DNA of 64,000 nucleotides, from assembly GCF_007743815.1 (NCBI RefSeq), contig NZ_CP036265.1:4471823-4535822 (forward strand), in the 5' to 3' direction. Source of the stretch: Alienimonas californiensis. Lineage in GTDB: Bacteria > Planctomycetota > Planctomycetia > Planctomycetales > Planctomycetaceae. This document shows, in pieces, positions 52,129 through 61,343 of the stretch; position 1 is the stretch's first letter, and every line of letters begins with the position of its first letter. The notes under the pieces were generated by a model. It was not told the DNA's origin, did not search any database, and saw nothing but the letters and a program-made list of their open reading frames with translations. Position numbers and translations under genes: made by a program.

Positions 52129-53622
52129 TTACCGGTTGCCGGCGTTCACCGGGACGGCGACGTCGTCGGCGGCGTCTTCGATCAGCGTGTTCGGCCCCTC
52201 AGGGTTCTTCGTCAGCGTGAAGCCGTCGAACAGGGCGCCGGTCGCGGTGTAGGCGTCGTACCGCAGGGTGTTCCCCTCGATGCGGACGATCTGATAGAGC
52301 TGCGTGTCGGCGCCGGTGCGGCGGAACAGCGGGCGGTCGCCCAGATCATACATCTTCGGCCCGCTGACGCTGACGACGTACACCGTGCCGGCCTCCGAGA
52401 CGCGGGTCGCGCCCTCGGGGACGTTCCGGACGTCCCGATCGATCTTCGCGGCGGCCTCCGGGGCGGCTGCCGCCGATTGGCTGCGGACGTCGGCCTCGTC
52501 GCTGGCCGCGACGTTCTTCTCGATCGCGTTGTCGGCGGCGGTGACCAGCTTGCTGCGGGCGTAGGTGTGGTCGTGCCCCTGCAGGACCAGATCGACGCCG
52601 AACTCGTCGAAGAGCGGCTGCCAGGCGTTTCGCAGGTCCGGATTGTCCCGCCCCTCCTTCGAGTTGTAGAGCGGGTGGTGGAACGTCACGACCGTCCAGC
52701 GGTGGGGGTTGGACGCCAGCGTTTCCCGCAGCCAGGGGACCTGTTCCTCCGTCTTTTCGTTGGAGTTCAGGCTGACGAACCGCACCCCCTGGTAATCCAG
52801 GTACCAGACGGTCTCCTCCAGCCCGGGGACGTCCGGACCGTTTTCCGGGAAGGCGAACGTCGGCCGCCAGTGGTCGCTGACGGACTTGTCCTCGGTGTAG
52901 TACTCGTGGTTGCCGGGGGTGGCGAGCACGGGGGTGCCGCGGTTGATGAACCCGGCGGCGTCGAACCAGCCGCCCCATTCGTCGTCGGCCTCGGCCTTGT
53001 CGATGAGGTCGCCGGCGTGCAGCGTGAAGGCCGCTTTCGGCTCGTCGACAAAGGCCTGCCGAATCACCCGGCTCCACAGGCTGAACACGTCGTTCTGGGC
53101 GTCGCCGACGTAGATGAAGGAGAATGGCTCCGGCGTCGCGGCGGCGGTCGTGAAATGGCTCCACTCGCTCCAGTTCGTGCCGTCGCCCACCCGGTAGACG
53201 TACTTCGTGGCGGGGGTCAGGCTGGTGAGCTCCGCGGTGTGGTAGTTCGCCTCGGACAGTTCGGTCCGGTACGTCGTCGTCTCGGCCGACACGACGGAGA
53301 CGAGATCCGGGTTCGCTTTCATGCGGTCCTCACGATCGACGAACTGCGGACCGCGGGTCGCCAACGTGAACTGCGCGAAGGCCTCGTCGACGTCGGCGTC
53401 GGTCCGCCAGGTGACGGCCTGCGTGGTGGCCGGGTCGTGAACCCAGGTGAGCACCACGCGATCCGGCATCGCCGTCGGGCGGTGCGTGATTTCGGCGGCT
53501 TGCTCCTTCGGGCGGGGCAGGTCGTCGACGTGCAGGTGGGCGCCGTGCTCCCCGGGGGGGTGGGCGAGGGCGAGGGCGGGCGCGGCGAGCACGGCCGCGG
53601 CGAAAGCAGTGCGGATGGACAT
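52129..53622 (-). CDS. Purple acid phosphatase-like metallophosphoesterase
   Basis: 497 residues with a signal peptide (1-20). An N-terminal fibronectin-like domain is followed by a metallophosphatase domain with all metal motifs: G-D-A-Q-N-D, G-D-L-I-D-K-A-E-A-D-D-E-W, G-N-H-E-Y, F-H-H-P-L-Y-N and G-H-D-H-T-Y-A-R. It should release phosphate from esters outside the cytoplasm. A long insert with many Ala and Asp lies after residue 370. ATG at 53622. Convergent with the rhomboid gene, divergent from gap. Confidence 0.9.
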   Translation of the reverse strand: MSIRTAFAAAVLAAPALALAHPPGEHGAHLHVDDLPRPKEQAAEITHRPTAMPDRVVLTWVHDPATTQAVTWRTDADVDEAFAQFTLATRGPQFVDREDRMKANPDLVSVVSAETTTYRTELSEANYHTAELTSLTPATKYVYRVGDGTNWSEWSHFTTAAATPEPFSFIYVGDAQNDVFSLWSRVIRQAFVDEPKAAFTLHAGDLIDKAEADDEWGGWFDAAGFINRGTPVLATPGNHEYYTEDKSVSDHWRPTFAFPENGPDVPGLEETVWYLDYQGVRFVSLNSNEKTEEQVPWLRETLASNPHRWTVVTFHHPLYNSKEGRDNPDLRNAWQPLFDEFGVDLVLQGHDHTYARSKLVTAADNAIEKNVAASDEADVRSQSAAAAPEAAAKIDRDVRNVPEGATRVSEAGTVYVVSVSGPKMYDLGDRPLFRRTGADTQLYQIVRIEGNTLRYDAYTATGALFDGFTLTKNPEGPNTLIEDAADDVAVPVNAGNR

Positions 53623-53748
53623 GGCGGAGATTGTGCGACCGGGCCGACCGGACGCCAGCCCGCGAACGGTTCGCCGACCGGCTTCATCAACCCTTCACGT
53701 TCCCCGCCTCCGTCGCCGCCCGCGGCGGGGTGCGGCCGGACCGCTCGG

Positions 53749-53777
53749 TTGTGAGACCGGCGCCCCGCCCGTACGAT
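53749..53777 (+). promoter_or_regulatory. Candidate promoter of gap
   Basis: TTGTGA (53749-53754), 17 nt, TACGAT (53772-53777), followed by an AT-rich leader up to the GTG at 53869. A match to sigma-70 type spacing, unproven. Confidence 0.45.
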
Positions 53778-53868
53778 TCGCCCGCCGTCGGCGGAGACTC
53801 TGCGCCCGCGTTCCGGGCTCCCCGACGCACATCAACTACAGTTCAATACTTCTAAAGCGAGACGTTTC

Positions 53869-54888
53869 GTGGCGGTTAAAGTCGGCATCAACGGGTTCGG
53901 ACGGATCGGTCGCATCTCCTTCCGGGCGATGGCCGCCCGGCCGGAAGAATTCGAGATCGTCGGGATCAACGACCTCGCCGACAATCACGCGTTGGCGATC
54001 CTGCTGAAGTACGACAGCGTGCACGGCCGGTTCCCCGGCACGGTCGAATCCGACGCCGAGGGCCTGATCGTCAACGGCAAGAAGATCCCGGTCTTCAGCG
54101 AGCGTAACCCCGCCGACCTGCCGTGGGACAAGGTCGGCTGCGAGGTCGCGCTCGAGTCCACCGGCATCTTCGCCAACAGGAAGACCGAGTCGAAGCCTGG
54201 CTACGACAGCCACCTCGACGCCGGCGCCAAGAAGGTCGTGCTGAGCCAGCCGGCTAAGGACAATATCGACCGCACGATCGTGATGGGCGTCAACGACGAC
54301 CAGCTCGAAGCCGGCGACAAGTGCATCTCCAACGCGAGCTGCACCACGAACTGCCTGGCCCCGATGGTGAAGGTGCTGGAGGAAGAGTTCGGCCTGGAGT
54401 ACGGGCTGATGACGACCATTCACGCCTACACCAACGACCAGAACGTCGCGGACCAGATCCACAAGGACCTGCACCGCGCCCGGGCCGCCGCCCTCAATAT
54501 CATCCCGACGACCACCGGCGCCGCGAAGGCCGTCGGACAGGTTATTCCCTCCGTCAACGGCAAGCTGACCGGCTTCGCCCTGCGGGTGCCGGTGCCCTGC
54601 GGCAGCGTCACCGACCTGACCGCCACGCTGAAGAAGACGGCCTCCGCCGACGACATCAACGCCGCGATGAAGGCTGCCAGCGAAGGCTCGCTGAAGGGCA
54701 TCATGGCCTACACCGAAGACCCGATCGTCTCCTCGGACATCGTCGGCGACCCGCATTCCTGCATCTTCGACGGCGAGTTCACCCTCGCCATCGGCCCGTC
54801 GATGGTGAAGATCATGGGCTGGTACGACAACGAGTTCGGCTACTCCAACCGGACCGCCGACATCATCGCCAAGATCGCCTCGCTCTGA
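53869..54888 (+). CDS. gap: Glyceraldehyde-3-phosphate dehydrogenase, type I
   Basis: 339 residues. N-I-G-F-G-R-I-G-R-type nucleotide site ([10 protein letters not shown]), Asp35 after N34 pointing to NAD+, catalytic Cys158 in S-N-A-S-C-T-T-N-C, and the later W-Y-D-N-E-F-G-Y-S. It oxidises glyceraldehyde 3-phosphate in glycolysis. Start is GTG at 53869. The gene carries its own promoter and a strong hairpin follows. Confidence 0.97.
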   Translation: MAVKVGINGFGRIGRISFRAMAARPEEFEIVGINDLADNHALAILLKYDSVHGRFPGTVESDAEGLIVNGKKIPVFSERNPADLPWDKVGCEVALESTGIFANRKTESKPGYDSHLDAGAKKVVLSQPAKDNIDRTIVMGVNDDQLEAGDKCISNASCTTNCLAPMVKVLEEEFGLEYGLMTTIHAYTNDQNVADQIHKDLHRARAAALNIIPTTTGAAKAVGQVIPSVNGKLTGFALRVPVPCGSVTDLTATLKKTASADDINAAMKAASEGSLKGIMAYTEDPIVSSDIVGDPHSCIFDGEFTLAIGPSMVKIMGWYDNEFGYSNRTADIIAKIASL

Positions 54889-54901
54889 TCCAGAACTTTG
54901 G

Positions 54902-54933
54902 TAACGCCGAGGCCCCGTGGGGCCTCGGCGTTA
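54902..54933 (+). terminator. Terminator hairpin after gap
   Basis: A perfect 15-bp stem (TAACGCCGAGGCCCC) with a 2-nt centre, 13 bp after the gap stop, then TTCGTTTCT. It has the same outer TAACGC and inner GGCCCC as the hairpin at 18924. The rpe start at 54959 lies just beyond it. Confidence 0.82.
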
Positions 54934-54958
54934 TTCGTTTCTCCTCGAGCAGAGCAGA

Positions 54959-55654
54959 ATGACACGGCGAGAACGAGCGTTGGGCGTGCTGCGGGAGAAC
55001 GCTCCCGTGATCGCCCCCTCCATGTTGAAATGCGACTTCGCCCGGCTGGCGGACGAGGTCGACCTGCTGGACGCCGCCGGGGCGAAGGCCCTGCACTGGG
55101 ACGTGATGGACGGCCATTTCGTGCCGAACCTCTCTTACGGGGCGATGGTGATCGCCGACCTGCGCGAGCGCACCGACGCGGTCTTCGACGCCCACCTGAT
55201 GGTCAGCGCGCCGGGCCGGTATCTCGATGAGTACCTCAAGGCCGGCTGCGACCTCGTCACGGTGCACGTGGAGGCGGACGATTTCTCTCCCGAACTGCTG
55301 GATCGCATTCGCGACGCCGGCGTTGCGGCCGGGGTCTGTCTGAACCCTGAGACGCCGGTCGAACGGTTGGCGGAGATCGAGGGGCGGTTCGACCTCTGCC
55401 TCGTGATGAGCGTGAACCCCGGCTTCGGCGGGCAGAGCTACCTGCCCGGCTCCAACGAAAAGATCGCCGCGACGGCCGCCCAGGCGCCGGACGCGATCGT
55501 CGGCGTGGACGGGGGCGTCGCGGGAGACACGATTGCCGCGGCGTCCGCCGCGGGGGCGTCCTACTTTGTGTGCGGTTCCAGCGTGTTCGGCCGCGAGGAC
55601 TACGCCTCCGCCGTGCAGGATCTCGCCAAAACCGCAGCCGGGGCGACGCGATGA
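54959..55654 (+). CDS. rpe: Ribulose-phosphate 3-epimerase
   Basis: 231 residues, TIM barrel. I-A-P-S-M-L-K-C-D-F, L-H-W-D-V-M-D-G-H-F-V-P-N, D-A-H-L-M-V-S, M-S-V-N-P-G-F-G-G-Q and V-D-G-G-V are family signatures, with the metal-binding His and Asp residues. It interconverts ribulose 5-phosphate and xylulose 5-phosphate. ATG at 54959 is used, as a longer start would cross the terminator. The stop overlaps the next gene by ATGA. Confidence 0.94.
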   Translation: MTRRERALGVLRENAPVIAPSMLKCDFARLADEVDLLDAAGAKALHWDVMDGHFVPNLSYGAMVIADLRERTDAVFDAHLMVSAPGRYLDEYLKAGCDLVTVHVEADDFSPELLDRIRDAGVAAGVCLNPETPVERLAEIEGRFDLCLVMSVNPGFGGQSYLPGSNEKIAATAAQAPDAIVGVDGGVAGDTIAAASAAGASYFVCGSSVFGREDYASAVQDLAKTAAGATR

Positions 55655-56319
55655 CCGAGGTCGCCGTCATTCGCCCCGGGTGCACCGACTACGACGCGCA
55701 AAGCCGCATCGCCGGTCGGCTTGACCTGCCCCTCAACGCGGCCGGCGAGGCGCAGAACGTCGAACTGGTCGACGCGCTCCGCGGACTGCACCTCTCCTAC
55801 CTGCTTCGCGGGGCGGGGGGGAACGTCGCCGCGACGGCTGAGCAACTCGGCGAGCGCCTCGACCTGCCGGTCAAAGTGACGGAGGACCTCTGCAATCTCG
55901 ATCAGGGTTTGTGGGAGGGCCTGACCGTCGAGGACGTGCGGCGCCGGTATCCCAAGCTGGCCCGCCGGTGGCACGACGAGCCGGAAAGCGTCTGCCCGCC
56001 GGACGGGGAGAGCGTCGGCGAAGCCTTGGAACGGGTGCGTCGGGCGTTGGCGAAACCGTTGAAAAAAGGGCGGGCGTTCGGCATCGTCGCGGCCGACCCC
56101 CTCGCCACGCTGATCGAAAGCGTCGTGCTGGGCGAAGAGGTCGAGTTTGACGGCCCGCTTGGGCAGCCCCGGCGCTGCGGGAGCGTGACGGTCGTCAGTA
56201 CCGAAGGCACCGTGCGGGAGGAGGCGGCCGTGTCGAGCCTCAGCAGCGAAGACGTGGCCTCCGTCTCCGATCGCGCGGGGGCGCCACTGGCCAAAGACGG
56301 GGCGACGACCGAATCCTGA
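55651..56319 (+). CDS. Histidine-phosphatase-like protein without the catalytic His
   Basis: 222 residues with the phosphoglycerate-mutase/histidine-phosphatase fold pattern. Where the R-H-G of active members lies there is R8-P9-G10, and the late S-H-G position is A-A-D, so the phospho-accepting His and second His are both gone. Other parts persist: [16 protein letters not shown] and [11 protein letters not shown]. It is probably a binding or regulatory protein, or a changed enzyme. ATG overlaps the rpe stop; its own stop overlaps accD. Confidence 0.8.
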   Translation: MTEVAVIRPGCTDYDAQSRIAGRLDLPLNAAGEAQNVELVDALRGLHLSYLLRGAGGNVAATAEQLGERLDLPVKVTEDLCNLDQGLWEGLTVEDVRRRYPKLARRWHDEPESVCPPDGESVGEALERVRRALAKPLKKGRAFGIVAADPLATLIESVVLGEEVEFDGPLGQPRRCGSVTVVSTEGTVREEAAVSSLSSEDVASVSDRAGAPLAKDGATTES

Positions 56320-57197
56320 TGACTGAAGACCGCCCCCCCACGGATCCCGTGCCCCCGCACGGCGCCGGCGCCCAGCGCAACGGGAACGACCCGCCCAAAA
56401 AGCGCGGCGTGCCGGAGGGCGTGTGGGTCCGCTGCCCCGGTTGCGGGCAGACGGTATTCCGCAAGCTGGTCGACGAACGCCAGGGCCTGTGCCCGGAGTG
56501 CGATCACCACTTCTACATCTCCGCCCGCGACCGCATCGCCCACCTGCTCGACGCCGACAGCTTCGAGGAGTGGGACGAGAACCTGCGGCCCGTCGATCCG
56601 CTCGGTTTCTCCGACCGCAAACCGTACGCGGAGCGGCTCGTCGCCGAGCAGAAGCGGACCGGCATGCCGGAGGCCTGCGTCTCCGGCCGCGGCTACCTCC
56701 GCGGTCGTCCGCTGGCGCTGGCGATCACCGATTCGGCCTTCATCATGGGCTCGATGGGTTCGGTCGTCGGCGAAAAGCTGACGCGGGCCATCGAACGGGC
56801 GACCGAACAAAAGCTCCCGCTGGCGATCGTCAGCGGCTCCGGCGGCGGGGCCCGCATGCACGAGGGCATCTTCAGCCTGATGCAGATGGGCAAGACCTGC
56901 GCCGCCCTCGCCCGCTTCCACGAGGCCGGCGGGCTGTTCCTGTCTGTACTGACCAACCCGACGATGGGCGGCGTCGCCGCCAGTTTCGCCAGCCTCGGCG
57001 ACGTGGTGCTGGCCGAACCGAAGGCCCTGATCGGTTTCGCCGGCCCGCGGGTCGTGGAAGCGACTGTCAAACAGAAGTTGCCGGACGGCTTCCAGACGAG
57101 CGAGTTCCTGCTGGAACACGGCTTCGTCGACCGCATCGTCAGCCGCCCCGACCTCCGCGGCGAAGTCGCGCGGTTGATCGACTACTGCTCCCGGTAG
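56319..57197 (+). CDS. accD: Acetyl-CoA carboxylase carboxyltransferase subunit beta
   Basis: 292 residues. The N-terminal zinc ribbon is C-P-G-C and C-P-E-C separated by about 15 residues, followed by the crotonase-fold core with [22 protein letters not shown] and P-T-M-G-G-V-A-A-S. It transfers CO2 to acetyl-CoA in fatty-acid synthesis. ATG shares one base with the preceding stop (TGATG). Followed by a 29-bp inverted repeat. Confidence 0.96.
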   Translation: MTEDRPPTDPVPPHGAGAQRNGNDPPKKRGVPEGVWVRCPGCGQTVFRKLVDERQGLCPECDHHFYISARDRIAHLLDADSFEEWDENLRPVDPLGFSDRKPYAERLVAEQKRTGMPEACVSGRGYLRGRPLALAITDSAFIMGSMGSVVGEKLTRAIERATEQKLPLAIVSGSGGGARMHEGIFSLMQMGKTCAALARFHEAGGLFLSVLTNPTMGGVAASFASLGDVVLAEPKALIGFAGPRVVEATVKQKLPDGFQTSEFLLEHGFVDRIVSRPDLRGEVARLIDYCSR

Positions 57198-57210
57198 GAT
57201 GGGCTCTGTC

Positions 57211-57286
57211 GGCGAGCGGTGGGCGTGAGCCCTCCGTGTGCTCGCTCGCTTCCGAAGACACGGAGGGCTCACGCCCACCGCTCGCC
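57211..57286. repeat. Perfect 29-bp inverted repeat with an 18-nt loop
   Basis: 57211-57239 is exactly complementary to 57258-57286. The stem is GC-rich and starts GGCGAGCGGTGGGCGTGAGC. It lies between accD and the helicase gene, which are on the same strand. It could act as a terminator, but no T run follows; a dispersed REP-like element is more likely. Confidence 0.9.
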
Positions 57287-57307
57287 TAGAACCCCGGACC
57301 GTACCGC

Positions 57308-59359
57308 TTGAGCCTCGACGGACTGAATCCCCCGCAGCGCGAGGCCGTGCGACACCGGGAGGGGCCGCTGCTGGTGCTCGCCGGGGCGGGCACCGGCAAG
57401 ACGCGGGTGATCACGCACCGCCTCGCGGAGTTGGTCCGCGGCGGCACGTCGGCGGATCGCACGCTGTCGGTCACCTTCACGAACAAGGCAGCGAAGGAGA
57501 TGCGGGAGCGGGCCGCCGCGATCCTGCACCCCGGCCGCAAGCGGCGGCGGGGCGAGGCGACGCCGGTCATCAGCACCTTTCACGCGCTCTGCCTGCGGAT
57601 TCTGCGACAGGAGACGGCCCACGTCGGTCTGCCGGAGCGGTTCGCCATCTTCGACCGCGGCGATCAGGAAAGCGCCGCCCGCGGGGTGCTCCGGGAGGTG
57701 AAGCTGGCCGACGGAGCCCTGAAGCCGGGCGATCTGCTGGCCCGGATCAGCAAATGGAAAACGGCCGGCCTCTCGCCGGCGGAGGCCGTCGGGGCAGTGG
57801 AGGACGACCGCGACTTCCTCGCGGCCCTCGCCTACCGCAAATACGCCGACAAACTGCGGGCCGAGGGCGGGGTCGACTTCGACGATCTACTTCTCCTCGT
57901 CCTCCGCCTGTTCCGAGAACGGCCCGATCGGCTGGCGTACCACGCCGGCCGCTTCGATTTCGTCCAGGTGGACGAGTATCAGGACACAAACGGCGTCCAG
58001 TTCGGCGTGCTGAAGGCCCTCGTCGACGGGCACCGCAACCTCTGCGTGGTGGGCGACGACGATCAGTCGATCTACGGCTGGCGCGGCGCGGACGTGGAGC
58101 ACATCCTGCACTTCGCCTCGCACTTTCCCGGGGCGAAGGTGATTCGGCTGGAGGAGAACTACCGCTGCGCCGCCCCGGTGATCGAGTGGTCCAACCGCCT
58201 CGTCACGTTCAACAAGGACCGGCACAAAAAGACGCTCACCCCGGCCCGGCGGGTGACGAACCCGGTGAAGGTCACGCCCTACCAGGACGCGGACGTCGAA
58301 GCGGAGCAGACCGTCCTGGAGATCGACTTCCTCACCAAGCAGCGGGGCGTGAACCCGGGCGACGTCGCCATCCTGCACCGCACCGCCGACCAGACGCGGC
58401 CGTTCGAAGAACACCTCCGCAAGCGGCAGATCCCGTACGAAGTCGTCGGCGGGCAGAGCTTTTTCGACCGGAAAGAGGTGAAGGACGTCCTCTCCCTCCT
58501 GCGGGCGGTGGAGTCCGAGCGGGACGACCGGGCGCTGCTGCGGATCGTGAACGTCCCGCCTCGGGGCATCGGGCAGACGACGGTCAAGGACACGCTGGAC
58601 GAAGCCGTCCGGACCGGCGCCTCCTTCTGGGACGCCGCCGAGGCCCGCATCGGCCGCGGCGAGATCAATCCGAAGACGGCGACGGCTCTGCGGGGGTTCC
58701 GCTCGCTGCTGGCGGAGTTTCGCCGGAAGGCGGCCACGTCCCGCGACCTCTCCGGCGTCGCCGCCAGCCTGCTGGAGCGGGTCGACTACGAATCCGAGAT
58801 CGACCGCCGCTACGACAACCCGCAGGAACGGATCGCCCGCAGCGGCGGCGTCGAAGCGGTCCTGGATTCGATCCGGTCTTACTACGCTGAGGCGAAGACG
58901 CCGACGCTGGCCGGCTATCTGCAGGAGACCACGCTCGGCGAGCGGGAGGTGGAGGACAAGAAAGAGGAGGGCCCCGGCAAGGCGGTCGTGTTGATGACGC
59001 TGCACTCCGCCAAGGGGCTGGAGTTCCCGCGGGTGTACCTCGTCGGCCTGGAGGAGGGCGTGTTGCCCCACAAGCGGAGCGTGGAACTGGGCACGCGGGC
59101 GGCGATGGAGGAGGAGCGCCGGCTGTGCTACGTCGGCCTGACCCGGGCGCGGGACTACCTCACGCTTTCCTACTGCCTCGGCCGCCGCGCCCGCGGCCGG
59201 ACGAAGCCCTGCCACCCGAGCCGGTTCCTCGCCGAGATGAGCGGCAAGCAGTGGCCCGGCCCGCCGAAGGAGGAGAGCAAGCCGAAGGTCTTCGTCCCCC
59301 GCCGGGCCAAGGGCAGCGGCCGGTCGGCCAAGGTGACCCACACGCGGAACCGGCGATGA
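57308..59359 (+). CDS. pcrA: UvrD/PcrA-family ATP-dependent DNA helicase
   Basis: 683 residues, SF1A helicase. Q motif L-N-P-P-Q-R-E-A-V, Walker A G-A-G-T-G-K-T near 27, motif II V-D-E-Y-Q-D-T-N near 220, D-D-D-Q-S-I-Y-G-W-R-G, and later T-L-H-S-A-K-G-L-E-F-P and V-G-L-T-R-A-R. It unwinds DNA in excision and mismatch repair. Start is TTG at 57308, 22 bp after the inverted repeat. The stop overlaps tsaB by ATGA. Confidence 0.94.
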   Translation: MSLDGLNPPQREAVRHREGPLLVLAGAGTGKTRVITHRLAELVRGGTSADRTLSVTFTNKAAKEMRERAAAILHPGRKRRRGEATPVISTFHALCLRILRQETAHVGLPERFAIFDRGDQESAARGVLREVKLADGALKPGDLLARISKWKTAGLSPAEAVGAVEDDRDFLAALAYRKYADKLRAEGGVDFDDLLLLVLRLFRERPDRLAYHAGRFDFVQVDEYQDTNGVQFGVLKALVDGHRNLCVVGDDDQSIYGWRGADVEHILHFASHFPGAKVIRLEENYRCAAPVIEWSNRLVTFNKDRHKKTLTPARRVTNPVKVTPYQDADVEAEQTVLEIDFLTKQRGVNPGDVAILHRTADQTRPFEEHLRKRQIPYEVVGGQSFFDRKEVKDVLSLLRAVESERDDRALLRIVNVPPRGIGQTTVKDTLDEAVRTGASFWDAAEARIGRGEINPKTATALRGFRSLLAEFRRKAATSRDLSGVAASLLERVDYESEIDRRYDNPQERIARSGGVEAVLDSIRSYYAEAKTPTLAGYLQETTLGEREVEDKKEEGPGKAVVLMTLHSAKGLEFPRVYLVGLEEGVLPHKRSVELGTRAAMEEERRLCYVGLTRARDYLTLSYCLGRRARGRTKPCHPSRFLAEMSGKQWPGPPKEESKPKVFVPRRAKGSGRSAKVTHTRNRR

Positions 59360-59997
59360 GCGATCCCATCACGCTCGCCGTGGACGCCGCCGGGCGGACG
59401 ACGTCGCTCTGCCTCGCCGTTCCCGGGACCGAACCGAAGTTAGCCCCGCTCGACTCCCGCGGCCGGCGGAACGGGCGGGTGCTGATCCCGGAGGCGGTCG
59501 CCCTCTGCGAACGGCATGGCCTGCGGCTGGCGGACGTGGGGTTGGTCTGCGTGACCCTCGGCCCCGGCAGTTTCACCGGGCTGCGGTTGGCCGTCACCTT
59601 CGCGAAAACACTGGCCTTCGCCGCCGGCTGCGACGCGGTGGGGGTACCCTCGCACCTCGCCCTGGAACGCCTCGTGCAGCGGCGCGATCCGCCGGGGACG
59701 CGGTTGCGGATCGTCAGCGACGCCCTGCGGGGCGACTTCTATCTGACGGAGGTTTCGACCGCCGGCCTTGGCGAACTGCCGATCGCGGACGGGCCGCGGC
59801 TGGTTTCGTCGGTGGAGGGGCCGGGCGAACTGCTCCGCGTGGGGCAGGACCCGGGCGGGGCCGCGGACGCCCGCACCACGCTGACCGTCGGTTTGGAGCG
59901 TTGGCGGGCCGGGCTGCGGGACGATCCCTTCGCACTCGTGCCGCTGTACGTCCGGCGCAGCAGCGCCGAAGAAACGGCCGACTCCGAGCCGAGATAA
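59356..59997 (+). CDS. tsaB: tRNA threonylcarbamoyladenosine synthesis protein TsaB
   Basis: 213 residues, ASKHA-type fold. L-A-V-D-A-A-G-R-T-T-S-L-C opens it and G-P-G-S-F-T-G-L-R-L is the TsaB signature. It forms a complex with TsaD and TsaE, needed for t6A37 in ANN-reading tRNAs. It is coupled to the helicase gene. At 213 residues it is a normal length. Confidence 0.92.
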   Translation: MSDPITLAVDAAGRTTSLCLAVPGTEPKLAPLDSRGRRNGRVLIPEAVALCERHGLRLADVGLVCVTLGPGSFTGLRLAVTFAKTLAFAAGCDAVGVPSHLALERLVQRRDPPGTRLRIVSDALRGDFYLTEVSTAGLGELPIADGPRLVSSVEGPGELLRVGQDPGGAADARTTLTVGLERWRAGLRDDPFALVPLYVRRSSAEETADSEPR

Positions 59998-60018
59998 GCA
60001 GAACGGCCGCTCTCCGAC

Positions 60019-60047
60019 TTGGGCGGGGTGCCCGCCGGGGGTACATT
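60019..60047 (+). promoter_or_regulatory. Candidate promoter of the 107-residue gene
   Basis: TTGGGC (60019-60024), 17 nt, TACATT (60042-60047), 35 nt upstream of the ATG at 60083. Confidence 0.45.
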
Positions 60048-60082
60048 CTTCCCAAGCCCCGCCTTTCCCCGCCGGTGATCCG

Positions 60083-60406
60083 ATGGCTCTGTACGAAATC
60101 GAGACCTCCGCGCACATTATGATTTCTGAGGCGGACACCGAGGAAGCCGCCCGCGAAGTCGCCCGGGAGCACTACCCGGAAGAGGACGTGCTGCGGGTCG
60201 CCCGCCGCCCGCGCGACGTGTGGGTCATCTCCAAGGGTCTGCTGGGCATCCGCGGCGCCGCGGCCCCGGACACCAACGCCCGCGAGTGCCTCGCCCGCGC
60301 CGCCGGCGACAAGCTGCACGCGATCCGGCTCTACATGCTGGACACCGGCACCGACCTGCACGAGGCCCAGCGGGCGATCGAAACGAACATGAGCCTTGGG
60401 TGGTGA
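60083..60406 (+). CDS. Small conserved-looking protein, unknown function
   Basis: 107 residues, soluble, mixed alpha/beta, starting M-A-L-Y-E-I-E-T-S-A-H-I-M-I-S. The first half has a strand-helix-strand order with A-R-E-V-A-R-E-H-Y-P-E-E-D-V; the second half is helical. No family I recognise. It has its own candidate promoter and stands between tsaB and the convergent fabI, with a large inverted repeat starting at the base after its stop. Confidence 0.6.
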   Translation: MALYEIETSAHIMISEADTEEAAREVAREHYPEEDVLRVARRPRDVWVISKGLLGIRGAAAPDTNARECLARAAGDKLHAIRLYMLDTGTDLHEAQRAIETNMSLGW

Positions 60407-60479
60407 CGTAGGGTCCGCTCTGCGGACCGTTTGAAACGATCCGGCTCTCTGAGGAACGGTCCGCACAGCGGACCCTACG
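60407..60479. repeat. 25-bp inverted repeat overlapping the fabI stop
   Basis: Arms 60407-60431 and 60455-60479 match over 24 of 25 bases. Each arm is itself nearly palindromic around GGTCCGC...GCGGACC. The repeat starts right after the stop of the small gene and covers the last codons and stop of fabI. It probably serves as terminator for both convergent genes. Confidence 0.88.
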
Positions 60480-61314
60480 AGACCGCGTCGCGCACGAGGT
60501 CCGCGTCGAAGTAGTTCACGCCCATGCCGGCGTCGATCGTCAGGTGCTGGGCGTTGATCCCGCTGGAGCGGGGACTGAGCAGGAACGCGACCCCGTTCGC
60601 CACCTCCGGCGTCGTCACGGCCTCACGCCGCAGCGTGGCCCGTTCGGCGAACAGGTAGCTGTCGAGGTAGCCGGGAATGCCGGCGGAGCTTTGCGTCTTC
60701 AACAGGCCCGGCCCGACCGCGTTGAACCGCACCTTCGAGAACCGTGAAAAACTCTTGGCGAGGAAGCAGACGGAGGAGTCCAGCGCCGCCTTCACCGGGG
60801 CCATGTAGCCGTAGTTCTCGGCGGCCATGCGGGTGGTCGAGATGCTGATCGTCACCACACTGCCGCTCTCCGGGTCCAGCCGGTCCGACAGGGCGTTCGA
60901 CAGGGCCGTCAGCGAGAAGCAGGAAATATCCACGGCCTGCAGGAACGCCGCCCGGGGGGTCTCGTGGAAGGGCAGCCAGCCGGCGGAGTAGTCCGCGAAG
61001 GCCACGCTGTGCACCAGCCCGGCCAGCGGGGTCGCCCGCAGATCGTCGGCGAGGTCCGTCGCCAGTTGGTCGATCGAGTCCTGATCGGCCACGTCGCAGA
61101 CGAAGACCGTCATGTCGCCGCAGAACTTCCGCACCTTCTCGCGGCGCTCCGCGGTGTGCACGGCGAGCTTCACCTCGGCCCCGGCGTCCGCCAGCAGTTT
61201 CGCCGTGTGCCAGCCGACGCTCTTTTTGTTCGCGACCCCCGTAACCAGCACAGGCTTGCCGGCCAATTGGAGGAAGTCGAGCGGGGGCGAAGCGGCGGCG
61301 TTCTCGGCGGTCAT
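60475..61314 (-). CDS. fabI: Enoyl-ACP reductase (FabI)
   Basis: 279 residues, SDR fold of the FabI type. [11 protein letters not shown] (FabI version of the glycine-rich loop), H-S-V-A-F-A-D, the catalytic Y-x6-K region around [13 protein letters not shown] and G-P-G-L-L-K-T. It reduces enoyl-ACP in the last step of fatty-acid elongation, needing NADH or NADPH. The stop lies inside the large inverted repeat. Divergent from the GspF-like gene. Confidence 0.92.
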   Translation of the reverse strand: MTAENAAASPPLDFLQLAGKPVLVTGVANKKSVGWHTAKLLADAGAEVKLAVHTAERREKVRKFCGDMTVFVCDVADQDSIDQLATDLADDLRATPLAGLVHSVAFADYSAGWLPFHETPRAAFLQAVDISCFSLTALSNALSDRLDPESGSVVTISISTTRMAAENYGYMAPVKAALDSSVCFLAKSFSRFSKVRFNAVGPGLLKTQSSAGIPGYLDSYLFAERATLRREAVTTPEVANGVAFLLSPRSSGINAQHLTIDAGMGVNYFDADLVRDAVS

Positions 61315-61343
61315 GGGCGGATTGTGGGCCCGGCGGCGTTACC

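Noticed and set aside
52078..53754. 558-residue plus-strand frame
   Set aside because: Antisense to the purple acid phosphatase gene; no domain.
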